This document shows, one piece after another, positions 52,842 through 61,857 of a DNA stretch of 64,000 nt. A model generated the notes under the pieces. That model searched no databases and was not told where the DNA came from. It worked only from the letters and a program-made list of their open reading frames with translations. The stretch covers positions 3,472,001 to 3,536,000 of the forward strand of contig NZ_CP034328.1 of NCBI RefSeq assembly GCF_003940805.1, read 5' to 3'. The DNA comes from Tabrizicola piscis. Its GTDB lineage: Bacteria > Pseudomonadota > Alphaproteobacteria > Rhodobacterales > Rhodobacteraceae. The stretch's first letter is position 1. Each line of letters opens with the position of its first letter. A program made the position numbers and the translations under genes.

Positions 52842-52857
52842 CCGCAGGGTGAACAAG

Positions 52858-52887
52858 GGGGCCGCCCGATTGCCGGGCGGCCCCTTT
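52858..52887 (+). terminator. Intercistronic hairpin after the binding-protein gene
   Basis: GGGGCCGCCCG (52858-52868) pairs with CGGGCGGCCCC (52874-52884) around a five-base loop, followed by TTTCTG. In ABC importer operons such a partial terminator or 3' stabiliser after the receptor gene keeps receptor levels high; that role is inferred here. Confidence 0.7.
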
Positions 52888-52915
52888 CTGCACTGCAAGG
52901 GCCAAAGGGGGGAAG

Positions 52916-53806
52916 ATGTCCGACAAGCCAAGGCGCCTGTTGCGCAACATGAATGCCAAGATCGCGGCGATCCCGATGATCCTGACCACGCTGGTGGTTT
53001 TCGTCGGTGGCACAATCTGGACGGTCGTCTATTCCTTCACCGATTCCAAACTGTTGCCCCGGCTGCGTTGGGCGGGGCTTGAACAGTACGAGCGGCTTTG
53101 GGGCACCAGTCGCTGGCTGATCTCGATCGAGAACCTGCTGTTCTACGGGGTGATGTCGCTGGTCTTCACCATTGCGATGGGGTTCCTGCTGGCCGTGCTG
53201 ATGGACCAGAAGATCCGCCATGAAGACACGTTCCGCACCATCATGCTGTATCCCTTCGCCCTGTCCTTCATCGTGACTGGCCTTGTCTGGCAATGGATCC
53301 TGAACCCGCAGTTCGGCATTCAGGAAATCGTGCGTGACTGGGGCTGGACCAGCTTTTCCTTTGATCCGCTGAACAGCCCCGACACCGTGCTTTACGGCCT
53401 GCTGATTGCCGGGCTCTGGCAGGGCACAGGGTTCGTGATGTGCCTGATGCTGGCGGGCCTGCGCGGCATTGACGAAGATATCTGGAAGGCCGCCCGGGTT
53501 GACGGCATCCCGACCTGGAAGACCTATGTCGTGGTCATCATCCCGATGATGCGCGCGGTGTTCGTGACGACACTGGTGATCGTCGCCAGCGGGATCATCC
53601 GGCTTTACGACCTTGTGGTCGCGATGACCTCGGGTGGGCCGGGGGGCAACGCCAGCCAGGTGCCTGCGATGTATGTCTATGACTACATGTTCCAGGCGCA
53701 GAACCTGGGGCAGGGGTTCGCCGCCTCCACCATGATGCTGCTTTCCGTGCTGATCGTGCTGATCCCCTGGGCCTATCTGGAATTCGGAGGCAAGAAGCAT
53801 GGCTGA
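52916..53806 (+). CDS. ABC sugar transporter permease (MalF/UgpA type)
   Basis: A 296-residue inner-membrane subunit with about six helices (AAIPMILTTLVVFVGGTIWTV near 20; LVFTIAMGFLLAVLM near 82) and the EAA loop that contacts the ATPase, read as RGIDEDIWKAARVDGIPTW near 183. ATG 52916 is placed 74 bases after the receptor gene. Its end overlaps the second permease by eight bases. Confidence 0.94.
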   Translation: MSDKPRRLLRNMNAKIAAIPMILTTLVVFVGGTIWTVVYSFTDSKLLPRLRWAGLEQYERLWGTSRWLISIENLLFYGVMSLVFTIAMGFLLAVLMDQKIRHEDTFRTIMLYPFALSFIVTGLVWQWILNPQFGIQEIVRDWGWTSFSFDPLNSPDTVLYGLLIAGLWQGTGFVMCLMLAGLRGIDEDIWKAARVDGIPTWKTYVVVIIPMMRAVFVTTLVIVASGIIRLYDLVVAMTSGGPGGNASQVPAMYVYDYMFQAQNLGQGFAASTMMLLSVLIVLIPWAYLEFGGKKHG

Positions 53807-54728
53807 TGCAACCCTTCAGAGCGGCAGCCCGGTCAGGGCGCAGGCGATGTCTGGCCCGCGCGGCGCCAAGCCGAAAAAGGCGCTCAGCGGGCGCAACATC
53901 ATGCTGTACGGCACGCTGATCGTGGTCTGCCTTTACTACCTTCTGCCCCTCTGGGTCATGGTGATGACCAGCCTGAAGGGCATGCCCGAGGTGCGCCTTG
54001 GCAATATCTTCGCCCCACCGGTCGAGATCACGTTTCAGCCATGGGTCAAGGCCTGGTCCGAGGCATGTACCGGTCTGAACTGTGATGGTCTTTCGCGCGG
54101 GTTCTGGAATTCGGTCATCATCACCGTGCCGTCGGTGATCCTGTCCATCGCGATTGCCAGCGTGAACGGCTACGCGCTGATCAACTGGCGGTTCAAGGGG
54201 TCGGATGTGTTCTTCACCATCCTGATCTTCGGGTCCTTCATCCCCTATCAGATCATGCTCTACCCCATCGTGATCCTGCTGCGCGAAATGGGGCTTTACG
54301 GCACGCTGTGGGGGCTGGTGCTGGTGCATTCGGTGTTCGGAATGCCGATCCTGACCCTGCTGTTCCGCAATTACTTCAGCTCGATCCCGGAGGAGTTGTT
54401 CAAGGCCGCCCGCGTCGATGGGGCCGGGTTCTGGGGCATCTATTTCCGCATCATGCTGCCAATGTCGCTGCCGATCTTTGTCGTGGCACTGATCCTGCAA
54501 GTCACGGGAATCTGGAACGATTTCCTGTTCGGCGTGGTCTACACCAAGCCCGATCTTTACCCGATGACGGTGCAGCTGAACAACATCGTTAACTCGGTCC
54601 AAGGGGTGAAGGAATACAACGTCAACATGGCCGCCACCCTGCTGACGGGGCTGGTGCCGCTGATCATCTACTTCGTCTCTGGCAAACTGTTTGTCCGCGG
54701 TATCGCCGCCGGTGCCGTGAAAGGCTGA
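53799..54728 (+). CDS. ABC sugar transporter permease (MalG/UgpE type)
   Basis: A 309-residue inner-membrane subunit. A 28-residue basic cytoplasmic tail precedes the first helix (IMLYGTLIVVCLYYLLPLWVMV). The EAA loop is seen as SIPEELFKAARVDGAGFWG near 199. It pairs with the permease upstream, overlapping it by eight bases, and is followed three bases later by the ATPase gene. Confidence 0.94.
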   Translation: MADATLQSGSPVRAQAMSGPRGAKPKKALSGRNIMLYGTLIVVCLYYLLPLWVMVMTSLKGMPEVRLGNIFAPPVEITFQPWVKAWSEACTGLNCDGLSRGFWNSVIITVPSVILSIAIASVNGYALINWRFKGSDVFFTILIFGSFIPYQIMLYPIVILLREMGLYGTLWGLVLVHSVFGMPILTLLFRNYFSSIPEELFKAARVDGAGFWGIYFRIMLPMSLPIFVVALILQVTGIWNDFLFGVVYTKPDLYPMTVQLNNIVNSVQGVKEYNVNMAATLLTGLVPLIIYFVSGKLFVRGIAAGAVKG

Positions 54729-54731
54729 CCC

Positions 54732-55811
54732 ATGGGTAACTCGATTGAAGTCAAGGACCTGACGCTGAACTTCGGGTCAGTCTCGGTCCTGAAGAACATG
54801 AATCTGGATGTGCAGGAGGGGGAGTTTGTCGTGCTCCTCGGCCCGTCCGGCTGCGGGAAGTCGACGCTGCTGAACTGCCTTGCGGGATTGCTGGACATCA
54901 CCGACGGGCAGATCTGGATCAAGGGCAAGAACGTCACCTGGGCCGAACCGTCCGAACGGGGCATCGGCATGGTCTTCCAGTCCTACGCGCTCTACCCGCA
55001 GATGACGGTGCGGGGGAACCTCAGCTTCGGCCTGAAGAACGCCAAGATGCCGAAGGATGAGATTGACAAGCGCGTCGCCCGCGCCGCCGAAATCCTGCAG
55101 ATCCAGCCGCTGCTGGACCGTAAGCCTGGTGCGCTATCCGGCGGCCAGCGCCAGCGCGTCGCCATCGGCCGGGCGCTGGTGCGCGATGTGGACGTGTTCC
55201 TGTTCGACGAACCGCTGTCCAACCTTGACGCGAAGCTGCGCAGCGAATTGCGGGTGGAGATCAAGCGGCTCCACAGCCGCCTGAAAAACACGATGGTTTA
55301 CGTAACCCACGACCAGATCGAAGCGCTGACCCTGGCCGACCGGATCGCCGTGATGAAGGGCGGGGTGATCCAGCAACTGTCGGACCCGCAGACGATCTAC
55401 AACAAGCCCTCGAACCTGTTTGTCGCAGGCTTCATCGGCAGCCCGTCGATGAACTTTCTGCCCGGGCGGACGGTTGAGGGCGGCCGCGCCTTCCTGTTCG
55501 ACGCCATGCGGATCGACCTTGCCGGATACGACGGCGGCGCGGTGCTGGAGCGGGATCAGGCGATCCTTGGCGTGCGGCCCGAACACATCACCGTCACGCA
55601 TCAGGCCCCGGCTGGCCCGTCGATCCCCGCAGTGGTCGAGATTGACGAACATCTGGGGGCTGACAGCCTGCTCTGGCTGAAGGCCGGGGAAAAGGACCTG
55701 TGCGTGCGCGTTCCCGTCGAAGGACGGCTTCTGGCGGGCACAAGGGTTCACCTCGGGCTGGACATATCCAAAGCCTCGCTTTTCGACACCAAGACCGAAC
55801 AGAGGATCTGA
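54732..55811 (+). CDS. ABC sugar transporter ATP-binding protein (UgpC/MalK type)
   Basis: A 359-residue ATPase with Walker A GPSGCGKST near 37, the signature LSGGQRQRVAIGRAL near 136, Walker B VFLFDEPLSNLD near 156 and the H-loop THDQ near 193, plus a C-terminal TOBE/OB regulatory domain (about 240-359) that marks the MalK/UgpC branch. It completes the importer. The GH2 gene begins three bases after its stop, so uptake and hydrolysis are co-expressed. Confidence 0.96.
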   Translation: MGNSIEVKDLTLNFGSVSVLKNMNLDVQEGEFVVLLGPSGCGKSTLLNCLAGLLDITDGQIWIKGKNVTWAEPSERGIGMVFQSYALYPQMTVRGNLSFGLKNAKMPKDEIDKRVARAAEILQIQPLLDRKPGALSGGQRQRVAIGRALVRDVDVFLFDEPLSNLDAKLRSELRVEIKRLHSRLKNTMVYVTHDQIEALTLADRIAVMKGGVIQQLSDPQTIYNKPSNLFVAGFIGSPSMNFLPGRTVEGGRAFLFDAMRIDLAGYDGGAVLERDQAILGVRPEHITVTHQAPAGPSIPAVVEIDEHLGADSLLWLKAGEKDLCVRVPVEGRLLAGTRVHLGLDISKASLFDTKTEQRI

Positions 55812-55813
55812 AG

Positions 55814-58207
55814 ATGCTCGATCTGGCGGGCGCGTGGACGCTTTCGGATGAAAGCGGCGCCTATGTCTTGTCATTCGATCTGCCCGGCGACGGGATCAGC
55901 GCCCTGCATAAGGCAGGCGTGATCCCCGACCCCTATTGGGGCCGCAACGAAGACGACTGCCGCTGGGTGTCCGAGCGGGACTGGGTCGCCAGCCGCAGCT
56001 TCACCCATGACGGCAGCCCCTGCGATCTGGTGATCGAGGGGCTGGATTGCGTGGTCGAGGTGCTCCTGAACGGCAAGCACCTTGCGCTATGCGCCAACGC
56101 CTTCCGCCGCTGGCGACTGCCGACCCGCGACCGCGTGATCCAAGGCGAGAACACCATCGAACTGCACTTCCGCTCTCCCGTCCGCGAAGCCGCGCGGCGG
56201 CAGGAAGAGCAGCCCTTCTTCATCCCCTACGCCGCGCAGAACTGCCCGATCCCGCATGGCAACATGCTGCGCAAACCCGCCTGCGATTTCGGCTGGGATT
56301 GGAACATCGCGCTTGGGGGCTTCGGCCTTTGGGGCCGGATCGCGCTAGAGCCGGCAGGCCCGCGCATCGCCGACATCATCCTGCGGCAAGAGCATTTTGC
56401 CGACCGGATCGACGTGGCGCTGCACATCACGACCGAAGGCGTTGCCGATGGCGACACTGTCACCGCCACCCTCTGCGGGGTCACCGCCACGGCGCCGGTC
56501 TTCAAGGGCCGCGCCTTCCCGACGATTGCCGTCCCCCCCAACGCCGCCCGCTGGTGGCCCGCAGGCCTTGGCCTTCAGGCCCTGCATGACCTGACCGTCA
56601 CCGTCGCCGGGGCCAGCGCGCAGCGGCGGATCGGCTTGCGCGATCTGTCGCTGATCAGCGAACCGGATGCCGCCGGGCGCAGCTTTGGCTTCCGCGTGAA
56701 CGGCCGCGATGTCTTTGCCCGGGGCGCCAACTGGATCCCCGCCGATGCCCTGTCTGGCCGGATCACGGTCGACGCTGTGCGCGACCTGCTGCAATCGGCC
56801 GTTGACGCCAACATGAACATGATCCGCGTCTGGGGCGGCGGGCGCTATGAACCGGACTGGTTCTACGACCTCTGCGATGAACTGGGCCTGATGGTCTGGC
56901 AAGACTTCATGTTCGCCTGCAACCTTTACCCCTCAACCCCCGACTATCTGGCCGAGGTTGACCGCGAGGTGCGCGATGTGGTCGCCCGGCTGAACCACCA
57001 CGCCTGCATCGCGCTCTGGTGCGGCGATAATGAGCTGATCGGCGCGCTGACCTGGTTCCCGGAAAGCCGCAAGGACCGCGACCGCTATCTGGTGAACTAT
57101 GACCGCCTGAACCGAACGGTCGAGACGGCGTTGCTTGCGGTCCTGCCCGAGGCGAACTGGTGGCCATCCTCGCCCAGCCCCGGCCCCTTGTCCTTTGGCG
57201 ACGCCTGGCGCGACGACAGCAGCGGCGACATGCATTTCTGGAGCGTGTGGCACGAAGGCCGCGACTTCGACCATTACCGCGATGTCAGCCCCCGCTTCTG
57301 CAGCGAATTCGGCTTTCAGTCCTATCCATCGCTGCAGGCGATCCGCGCCTTTGCCGACCCGCAGGATTTCAACATCGCCAGCCCGGTGATGGAAAGCCAC
57401 CAGAAGAACGCCGGCGGCAATGCCCGGATTGCCGAGACGATGTTCCGCTATTTCCGCTTCCCCGTGGGTTTCGAGAACTTCGTCTACCTCAGCCAGATCC
57501 AGCAGGGTCTGGCGATCAAGACTGCCGTCACCCATTGGCGCAGCCTGAAGCCGCATTGCATGGGCACGCTTTATTGGCAGCTGAACGATACTTGGCCGGT
57601 GTGCAGCTGGTCCAGCCTTGACCATGGCGGCAACTGGAAACTTCTCCACCATATGGCGAAGGGCTTCTTCGCGCCGGTGACCGTGGTCGCCGTCCCGTTG
57701 GCGTACGGGATCGAACTTCGCGCGGTGAATGACGGGCTGGACCCGGTCGCCCTGACGGTGTCCGCCGTGGCGGTGGCGATGGATGGCACGACCCGGCCGC
57801 TTGACCGGGCGCAGCTGACCGTCGGCCCGGATGCGGCCACGCCGGTGCTGACGGTGCCGAACGGGGCGCTCATGGCGCAAGAGCTGCTGGCCTTCGTCTG
57901 GGCTGACGCTGCGGGCAACCGGCTGGGTGGTGATCATTTCGCCCCACGGGCCTACAAGACCTATGACCTGCAAGCGCCCGGCCTGACCCATACGGTCGCC
58001 CGGACCGGCGATGGCTGGACCCTGACGATCCAGGCCGAACGGCTTGCCCTCTTTGTCGCGGTCGAGGCGGATTGCCCCGGGCGCTTCAGCCACAACGCGA
58101 TGGCCCTGTTTCCCGGCCACCCCGCGACCGTCACCTTCGCCGCGAAGGAGGCATCGGTAGTGCCGAGCTTCACCCTTCGCGATCTTCACTCTGCCACTTA
58201 CGGCTGA
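55814..58207 (+). CDS. Glycoside hydrolase family 2 beta-mannosidase-like enzyme
   Basis: A 797-residue GH2 enzyme. The N-terminal beta-sandwich starts LAGAWTLSDESG and includes ALHKAGVIPDPYWGRNEDDCRWVSERDW near 33-60, the shape found in beta-mannosidases. Catalytic residues are Glu407 in WCGDNEL (acid/base) and Glu498 in SEFGFQSYPS (nucleophile); MIRVWGGGRYEPDWFYDLCDE-type sequence lies before them. It has no signal peptide, so it acts in the cytoplasm on imported oligosaccharides. A non-mannosidic beta-glycoside cannot be excluded. Confidence 0.9.
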   Translation: MLDLAGAWTLSDESGAYVLSFDLPGDGISALHKAGVIPDPYWGRNEDDCRWVSERDWVASRSFTHDGSPCDLVIEGLDCVVEVLLNGKHLALCANAFRRWRLPTRDRVIQGENTIELHFRSPVREAARRQEEQPFFIPYAAQNCPIPHGNMLRKPACDFGWDWNIALGGFGLWGRIALEPAGPRIADIILRQEHFADRIDVALHITTEGVADGDTVTATLCGVTATAPVFKGRAFPTIAVPPNAARWWPAGLGLQALHDLTVTVAGASAQRRIGLRDLSLISEPDAAGRSFGFRVNGRDVFARGANWIPADALSGRITVDAVRDLLQSAVDANMNMIRVWGGGRYEPDWFYDLCDELGLMVWQDFMFACNLYPSTPDYLAEVDREVRDVVARLNHHACIALWCGDNELIGALTWFPESRKDRDRYLVNYDRLNRTVETALLAVLPEANWWPSSPSPGPLSFGDAWRDDSSGDMHFWSVWHEGRDFDHYRDVSPRFCSEFGFQSYPSLQAIRAFADPQDFNIASPVMESHQKNAGGNARIAETMFRYFRFPVGFENFVYLSQIQQGLAIKTAVTHWRSLKPHCMGTLYWQLNDTWPVCSWSSLDHGGNWKLLHHMAKGFFAPVTVVAVPLAYGIELRAVNDGLDPVALTVSAVAVAMDGTTRPLDRAQLTVGPDAATPVLTVPNGALMAQELLAFVWADAAGNRLGGDHFAPRAYKTYDLQAPGLTHTVARTGDGWTLTIQAERLALFVAVEADCPGRFSHNAMALFPGHPATVTFAAKEASVVPSFTLRDLHSATYG

Positions 58208-58223
58208 CGAAAGGCCTTCTGCC

Positions 58224-58973
58224 ATGTTCTCCTATCAACTCTACTCCTCCCGCAACTTCCCGCCGATGGCGGCCACCTTCCAGATGCTTGCCGACGCGGG
58301 CTACACCGCCGTCGAAGGCTACGGCGCGCTTTATGCCGACGACGCGGCGGTCGAGGCGACGAAGGCCGGGCTTGCAACCACCGGCCTCACGATGCCGACC
58401 GGCCATTTCAGCCTGGCCATGCTGGAGGGCGAGGTCGACAAGGTTCTGGGCATCGCCAAGGCCCTGAAGATGGAGCGGCTTTACTGCCCGCACATCATGC
58501 CCGCCGACCGGCCCACCGATGCGGCAGGCTGGACGGCCTTTGGCGCGCGGCTGCAACAGGTCGGCGCGCCCTACAAGGCGGCGGGTTATGGCTTTGGTTG
58601 GCACAACCACGATTTCGAGTTCAAGGCGCTGGGGGATGGCTCCGTGCCGCAGGACCGGATGTTCGAAGGCGGGCCGGATCTGGAATGGGAAATGGACGTG
58701 GCCTGGGTCATCCGGGGCGGGGCGGACCCGCTGGCCTGGATCGCAAAGTACAAGGACCGGATCACCGCGGCCCATGTCAAGGACATCGCCCCCTCAGGCC
58801 AGAACACGGATGAGGACGGCTGGGCCGACGTGGGCCACGGCACTGTCGACTGGAAGACGATCATGGCGGCCCTGCGGGCGGCGGGCGTCCGGCATTTCGT
58901 CATAGAACACGACAACCCAAAGGATCACGCGCGGTTCGCCACGCGGTCGATCGCTGCGGCCAAAGGCTTCTGA
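58224..58973 (+). CDS. Sugar phosphate isomerase/epimerase
   Basis: A 249-residue small TIM-barrel of the hydroxypyruvate isomerase/IolE type: GYTAVEGYGALYADDA near 30, WHNHDFEF (metal His) near 128, EWEMDVAWVIRGGADPLAWI near 152, AAHVKDIAPSG near 180 and FVIEHDNPKDH near 228. It differs in size and sequence from the isomerase at 49181, so it is not a recent duplicate. It follows the GH2 gene by 16 bases and precedes a dehydrogenase by 12. Confidence 0.9.
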   Translation: MFSYQLYSSRNFPPMAATFQMLADAGYTAVEGYGALYADDAAVEATKAGLATTGLTMPTGHFSLAMLEGEVDKVLGIAKALKMERLYCPHIMPADRPTDAAGWTAFGARLQQVGAPYKAAGYGFGWHNHDFEFKALGDGSVPQDRMFEGGPDLEWEMDVAWVIRGGADPLAWIAKYKDRITAAHVKDIAPSGQNTDEDGWADVGHGTVDWKTIMAALRAAGVRHFVIEHDNPKDHARFATRSIAAAKGF

Positions 58974-58985
58974 GGACAGGGAAAA

Positions 58986-60119
58986 ATGGCAAATCTTGGT
59001 ATCGGCATCATCGGATGCGGCAACATCTCGACCAGCTATCTGCGGCTGGCCCCCCTGTTCAAGGGGCTGGAGGTGCGCGCCGTGGCGGACATGAACATGG
59101 ACGCGGCCCGCGCGCGGGCCGAGGAGTTCAGCGTCAAGGCGCAGTCGGTCGATGACCTTCTGGCCAACTCTCAGGTGGATGTGGTGATCAACCTCACCAT
59201 TCCGGACGCCCATTACGCCGTGACAAAGCGGATCCTTGAGGCGGGCAAGCACGCCTATTCCGAAAAGCCCCTTGTTCTGACGCTGGAGCAAGGCGTCACC
59301 CTGCGCGATCTGGCCAAGGCGAAGGGCCTCGCGGTCGGCTGCGCGCCGGACACCTTCCTTGGCGGCGCGCATCAGCAGGCCCGCGCGATCCTTGACGAAG
59401 GCCGCATCGGCACGGTCACGGCGGCGGTGGCTTGCGTCCAGAACCACGGCCCCGAAGGCTGGCACCCCAGCCCGGAGTTCTTCTTTCTGCCCGGCGCGGG
59501 ACCGATGCTGGACCTTGGGCCCTATTACGTTGCCAACCTGATCAACTTCCTTGGCCCGGTCAGGCGAGTGGGGGCGCTGACCTCCTCCGCCACCCCGACC
59601 CGGACGATCGGATCCGGCGCGCGGGCGGGGCAGGAGATCCCGGTCAAGACCCCGACCAACATCCACGCCCTGCTGGAGTTTCAGTCCGGCGCAACCGTCA
59701 ACCTGACAACCTCCTGGGACGTCTGGCACCACAAGCGCAACCACTTCGAACTCTATGGCACCGAAGGCACGCTTTATGTCCCCGACCCGAACTTCTTCGG
59801 CGGCACGGTGGAGGTGGTCGGCCGCGATGGCGCGCTGACGCAGGTCGCCCCATGGGACCATCCCTTTGGCGTGGCAAACCAGGACCATCCCAAGCACGGC
59901 CCGCTGGCCAACTACCGCACCGCTGGCCTGGCCGACATGGTCGCGGCCCTGACCGAAGGCCGCGATGCCCGCTGTTCGCTGGAACGGACACTGCACGGGG
60001 TGGACGTGATGGCCGCCTGCCTGACCTCGGGGGAAACCGGGCAGTTCGTCACCCTGACGACCACCTGCACCCGGCCCGCGGCGTTGTCGCCCGATCAGGC
60101 CCGCGCGCTTCTGGCTTAA
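58986..60119 (+). CDS. Gfo/Idh/MocA family oxidoreductase
   Basis: A 377-residue NAD(P)-dependent dehydrogenase: the Rossmann motif GIGIIGCGNISTSYL near 4, YSEKPLVLTLEQG (EKP motif with the catalytic Lys) near 92, and PGAGPMLDLGPYYVANLINFLGP near 169 with the conserved DxGpY. It is the second dehydrogenase of the locus. With the isomerase upstream it probably handles an oxidised sugar from the same oligosaccharide. Confidence 0.92.
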   Translation: MANLGIGIIGCGNISTSYLRLAPLFKGLEVRAVADMNMDAARARAEEFSVKAQSVDDLLANSQVDVVINLTIPDAHYAVTKRILEAGKHAYSEKPLVLTLEQGVTLRDLAKAKGLAVGCAPDTFLGGAHQQARAILDEGRIGTVTAAVACVQNHGPEGWHPSPEFFFLPGAGPMLDLGPYYVANLINFLGPVRRVGALTSSATPTRTIGSGARAGQEIPVKTPTNIHALLEFQSGATVNLTTSWDVWHHKRNHFELYGTEGTLYVPDPNFFGGTVEVVGRDGALTQVAPWDHPFGVANQDHPKHGPLANYRTAGLADMVAALTEGRDARCSLERTLHGVDVMAACLTSGETGQFVTLTTTCTRPAALSPDQARALLA

Positions 60120-60160
60120 GGAACACCTGCCCGGATCCTCCCTTCCGGGCGGGACCAGCG

Positions 60161-60188
60161 GGCGGGGGGATTGAGGGATCCCCCCGCC
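60161..60188 (+). other. Intercistronic hairpin before the GH43 gene
   Basis: GGCGGGGGGAT (60161-60171) pairs perfectly with ATCCCCCCGCC (60178-60188) around a six-base loop. No T-run follows. It starts 42 bases after the dehydrogenase stop and ends 39 before the GH43 start. It would block 3' exonucleases or tune expression rather than end the transcript. Confidence 0.6.
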
Positions 60189-60227
60189 TGCACCCACCTT
60201 TACGGCCCGCCAACCAAAGGTCTGAAG

Positions 60228-61799
60228 ATGCTGGAAAACCCCGTCCTGCGCGGCTTCAACGCCGACCCGAGTTTCTGCCGCGTCGGGGAAGACTACTACT
60301 TCGCCACCTCGACCTTCGAATGGTACCCGGGCGTGCAGATCCACCACTCCCGCGATCTGGTGAACTGGTCACTGGTCGCCCGCCCCCTGCGGCGCGAAAG
60401 CCAGCTGGACATGCGCGGCAATCCTGACAGCTGTGGCATCTGGGCGCCCTGCCTGTCCCACGCGGATGGCAAGTTCTGGCTGGTCTACACCGACGTCAAG
60501 CGGCTGGATGGCGCGTTCAAGGACGCGCACAACTACATCGTCACATGCGACAGGATCGACGGCGACTGGTCAGACCCGACCTATGTCACATCCTCCGGCT
60601 TCGACCCGTCGCTGTTCCACGACGACGATGGCCGGAAATACTTCGTCACCATGCGTTGGAACCATCGCGGCAAGGGCACCGGCCTTAACCCCGCGAACGA
60701 CCTTTTCGACGGGATCGAGCTGCAGGAATGGCACCCTAAGCGCGGGCTTCTGGGCGACGTCACCACAATCTATACCGGCACTGACCTTGGCCTGACCGAG
60801 GCACCGCATCTCTACAAGCGCGGCGGCTACTATTACCTCACGACGGCCGAGGGGGGCACGGGCTATGACCACGCGGTAACCCTTGCCCGGTCGCGCGACC
60901 TGCGCGGGCCCTATGAGACCCACCCGCAAAAGCACCTGATCACTGCGCGGTTCTCCCCCGAAAACCCGATCCAGCGCATGGGCCACGGCCAGTATGTCGA
61001 AGGGCATGATGGCCGCCATTGGCACAGCTTTCTGTGCGGCCGCCCGCAACAGGGCCCGCACGGCCCGTTCTGCGCCACGGGGCGCGAGACGGGGCTGGCC
61101 GAGGTTGTCTGGCGCGACGACTGGCTTTGGCTGAAGGACGGCGGCCAGCTTGCCCCCACCACCATCGACCTGCCCGCGACCCGGACGCCCGATGCCCCGG
61201 TTGAGCGCGACTTCACCGGGCCGACCCTGCCGCCCGAATTCCAGTGGCTGCGCACCCCCCACCCGGAACGGCTGTTCACGCTGACCGGTCACGCCTTGCG
61301 TCTTGTCGGTCGGGAAAGCCTTGGATCGTGGTTCGAACACTCCCTTGTCGCCCGCCGTCAGGAAGAACCGGCCTATGACGCCGAGGCAGATTTCACCGCC
61401 GATCCGCCCAACTGGCAACGCGCAGCAGGCCTCATCACCTACTACAACCGCCACAAATTCCACGCCGCCCTGATCACGCGCGAGGCGGGACAGCGGGTGG
61501 TGACCTTCGTCTCCTGCCTTGGTGATTGGCCGGGTGAGGCGCTGACCTTCCATGGCCATGTCGCAGTGCCGGAAGGTCCAGTGACCCTTGGCGTCACCGT
61601 TGACCGCAGCACGCAACGCTTCACCGTGAACGGAGTGGCGGCCAGTCGGGTCCTTGATGCTGCCCTGATCTCGGACGAAGGGGGGCGGGGGGAACATGCG
61701 TCCTTCACCGGGGCCTTTGTCGGGGTGGTCGCATATGATCTGACCGGGCAGGGCTGGACGGCGGATGTAACCCGGTTCCGCTACGAAAACCGGATTTGA
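60228..61799 (+). CDS. Glycoside hydrolase family 43 beta-xylosidase-like enzyme
   Basis: A 523-residue two-domain GH43 enzyme. The five-blade propeller domain opens NPVLRGFNADPSFCRVGEDYYF, where the Asp is the general base, followed by TSTFEWYPGVQIHHSRDLVNW. GLTEAPHLYKRGGYYYLT near 201 contains the general-acid Glu. The C-terminal ~190 residues form the beta-sandwich typical of xylosidases of the XynB3 type. It lacks a signal peptide and is cytoplasmic. AAAGG supports ATG 60228. An arabinofuranosidase activity is also possible. Confidence 0.9.
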   Translation: MLENPVLRGFNADPSFCRVGEDYYFATSTFEWYPGVQIHHSRDLVNWSLVARPLRRESQLDMRGNPDSCGIWAPCLSHADGKFWLVYTDVKRLDGAFKDAHNYIVTCDRIDGDWSDPTYVTSSGFDPSLFHDDDGRKYFVTMRWNHRGKGTGLNPANDLFDGIELQEWHPKRGLLGDVTTIYTGTDLGLTEAPHLYKRGGYYYLTTAEGGTGYDHAVTLARSRDLRGPYETHPQKHLITARFSPENPIQRMGHGQYVEGHDGRHWHSFLCGRPQQGPHGPFCATGRETGLAEVVWRDDWLWLKDGGQLAPTTIDLPATRTPDAPVERDFTGPTLPPEFQWLRTPHPERLFTLTGHALRLVGRESLGSWFEHSLVARRQEEPAYDAEADFTADPPNWQRAAGLITYYNRHKFHAALITREAGQRVVTFVSCLGDWPGEALTFHGHVAVPEGPVTLGVTVDRSTQRFTVNGVAASRVLDAALISDEGGRGEHASFTGAFVGVVAYDLTGQGWTADVTRFRYENRI

Positions 61800-61809
61800 T
61801 CACATCTTG
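61795..61809. promoter_or_regulatory. TTTGATCA-type site before gntR
   Basis: TTTGATCACATCTTG matches TTTGATCATATCCTG at 62745-62759 in 13 of 15 bases. It overlaps the GH43 stop codon and lies 49 bases before the gntR start, a position that fits self-control by the GntR protein. The role is inferred from recurrence. Confidence 0.45.
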
Positions 61810-61857
61810 GATTGCCCGGCGGATGGCGTCATAAAGGGGCAAGGAAGAGGACCCCCG

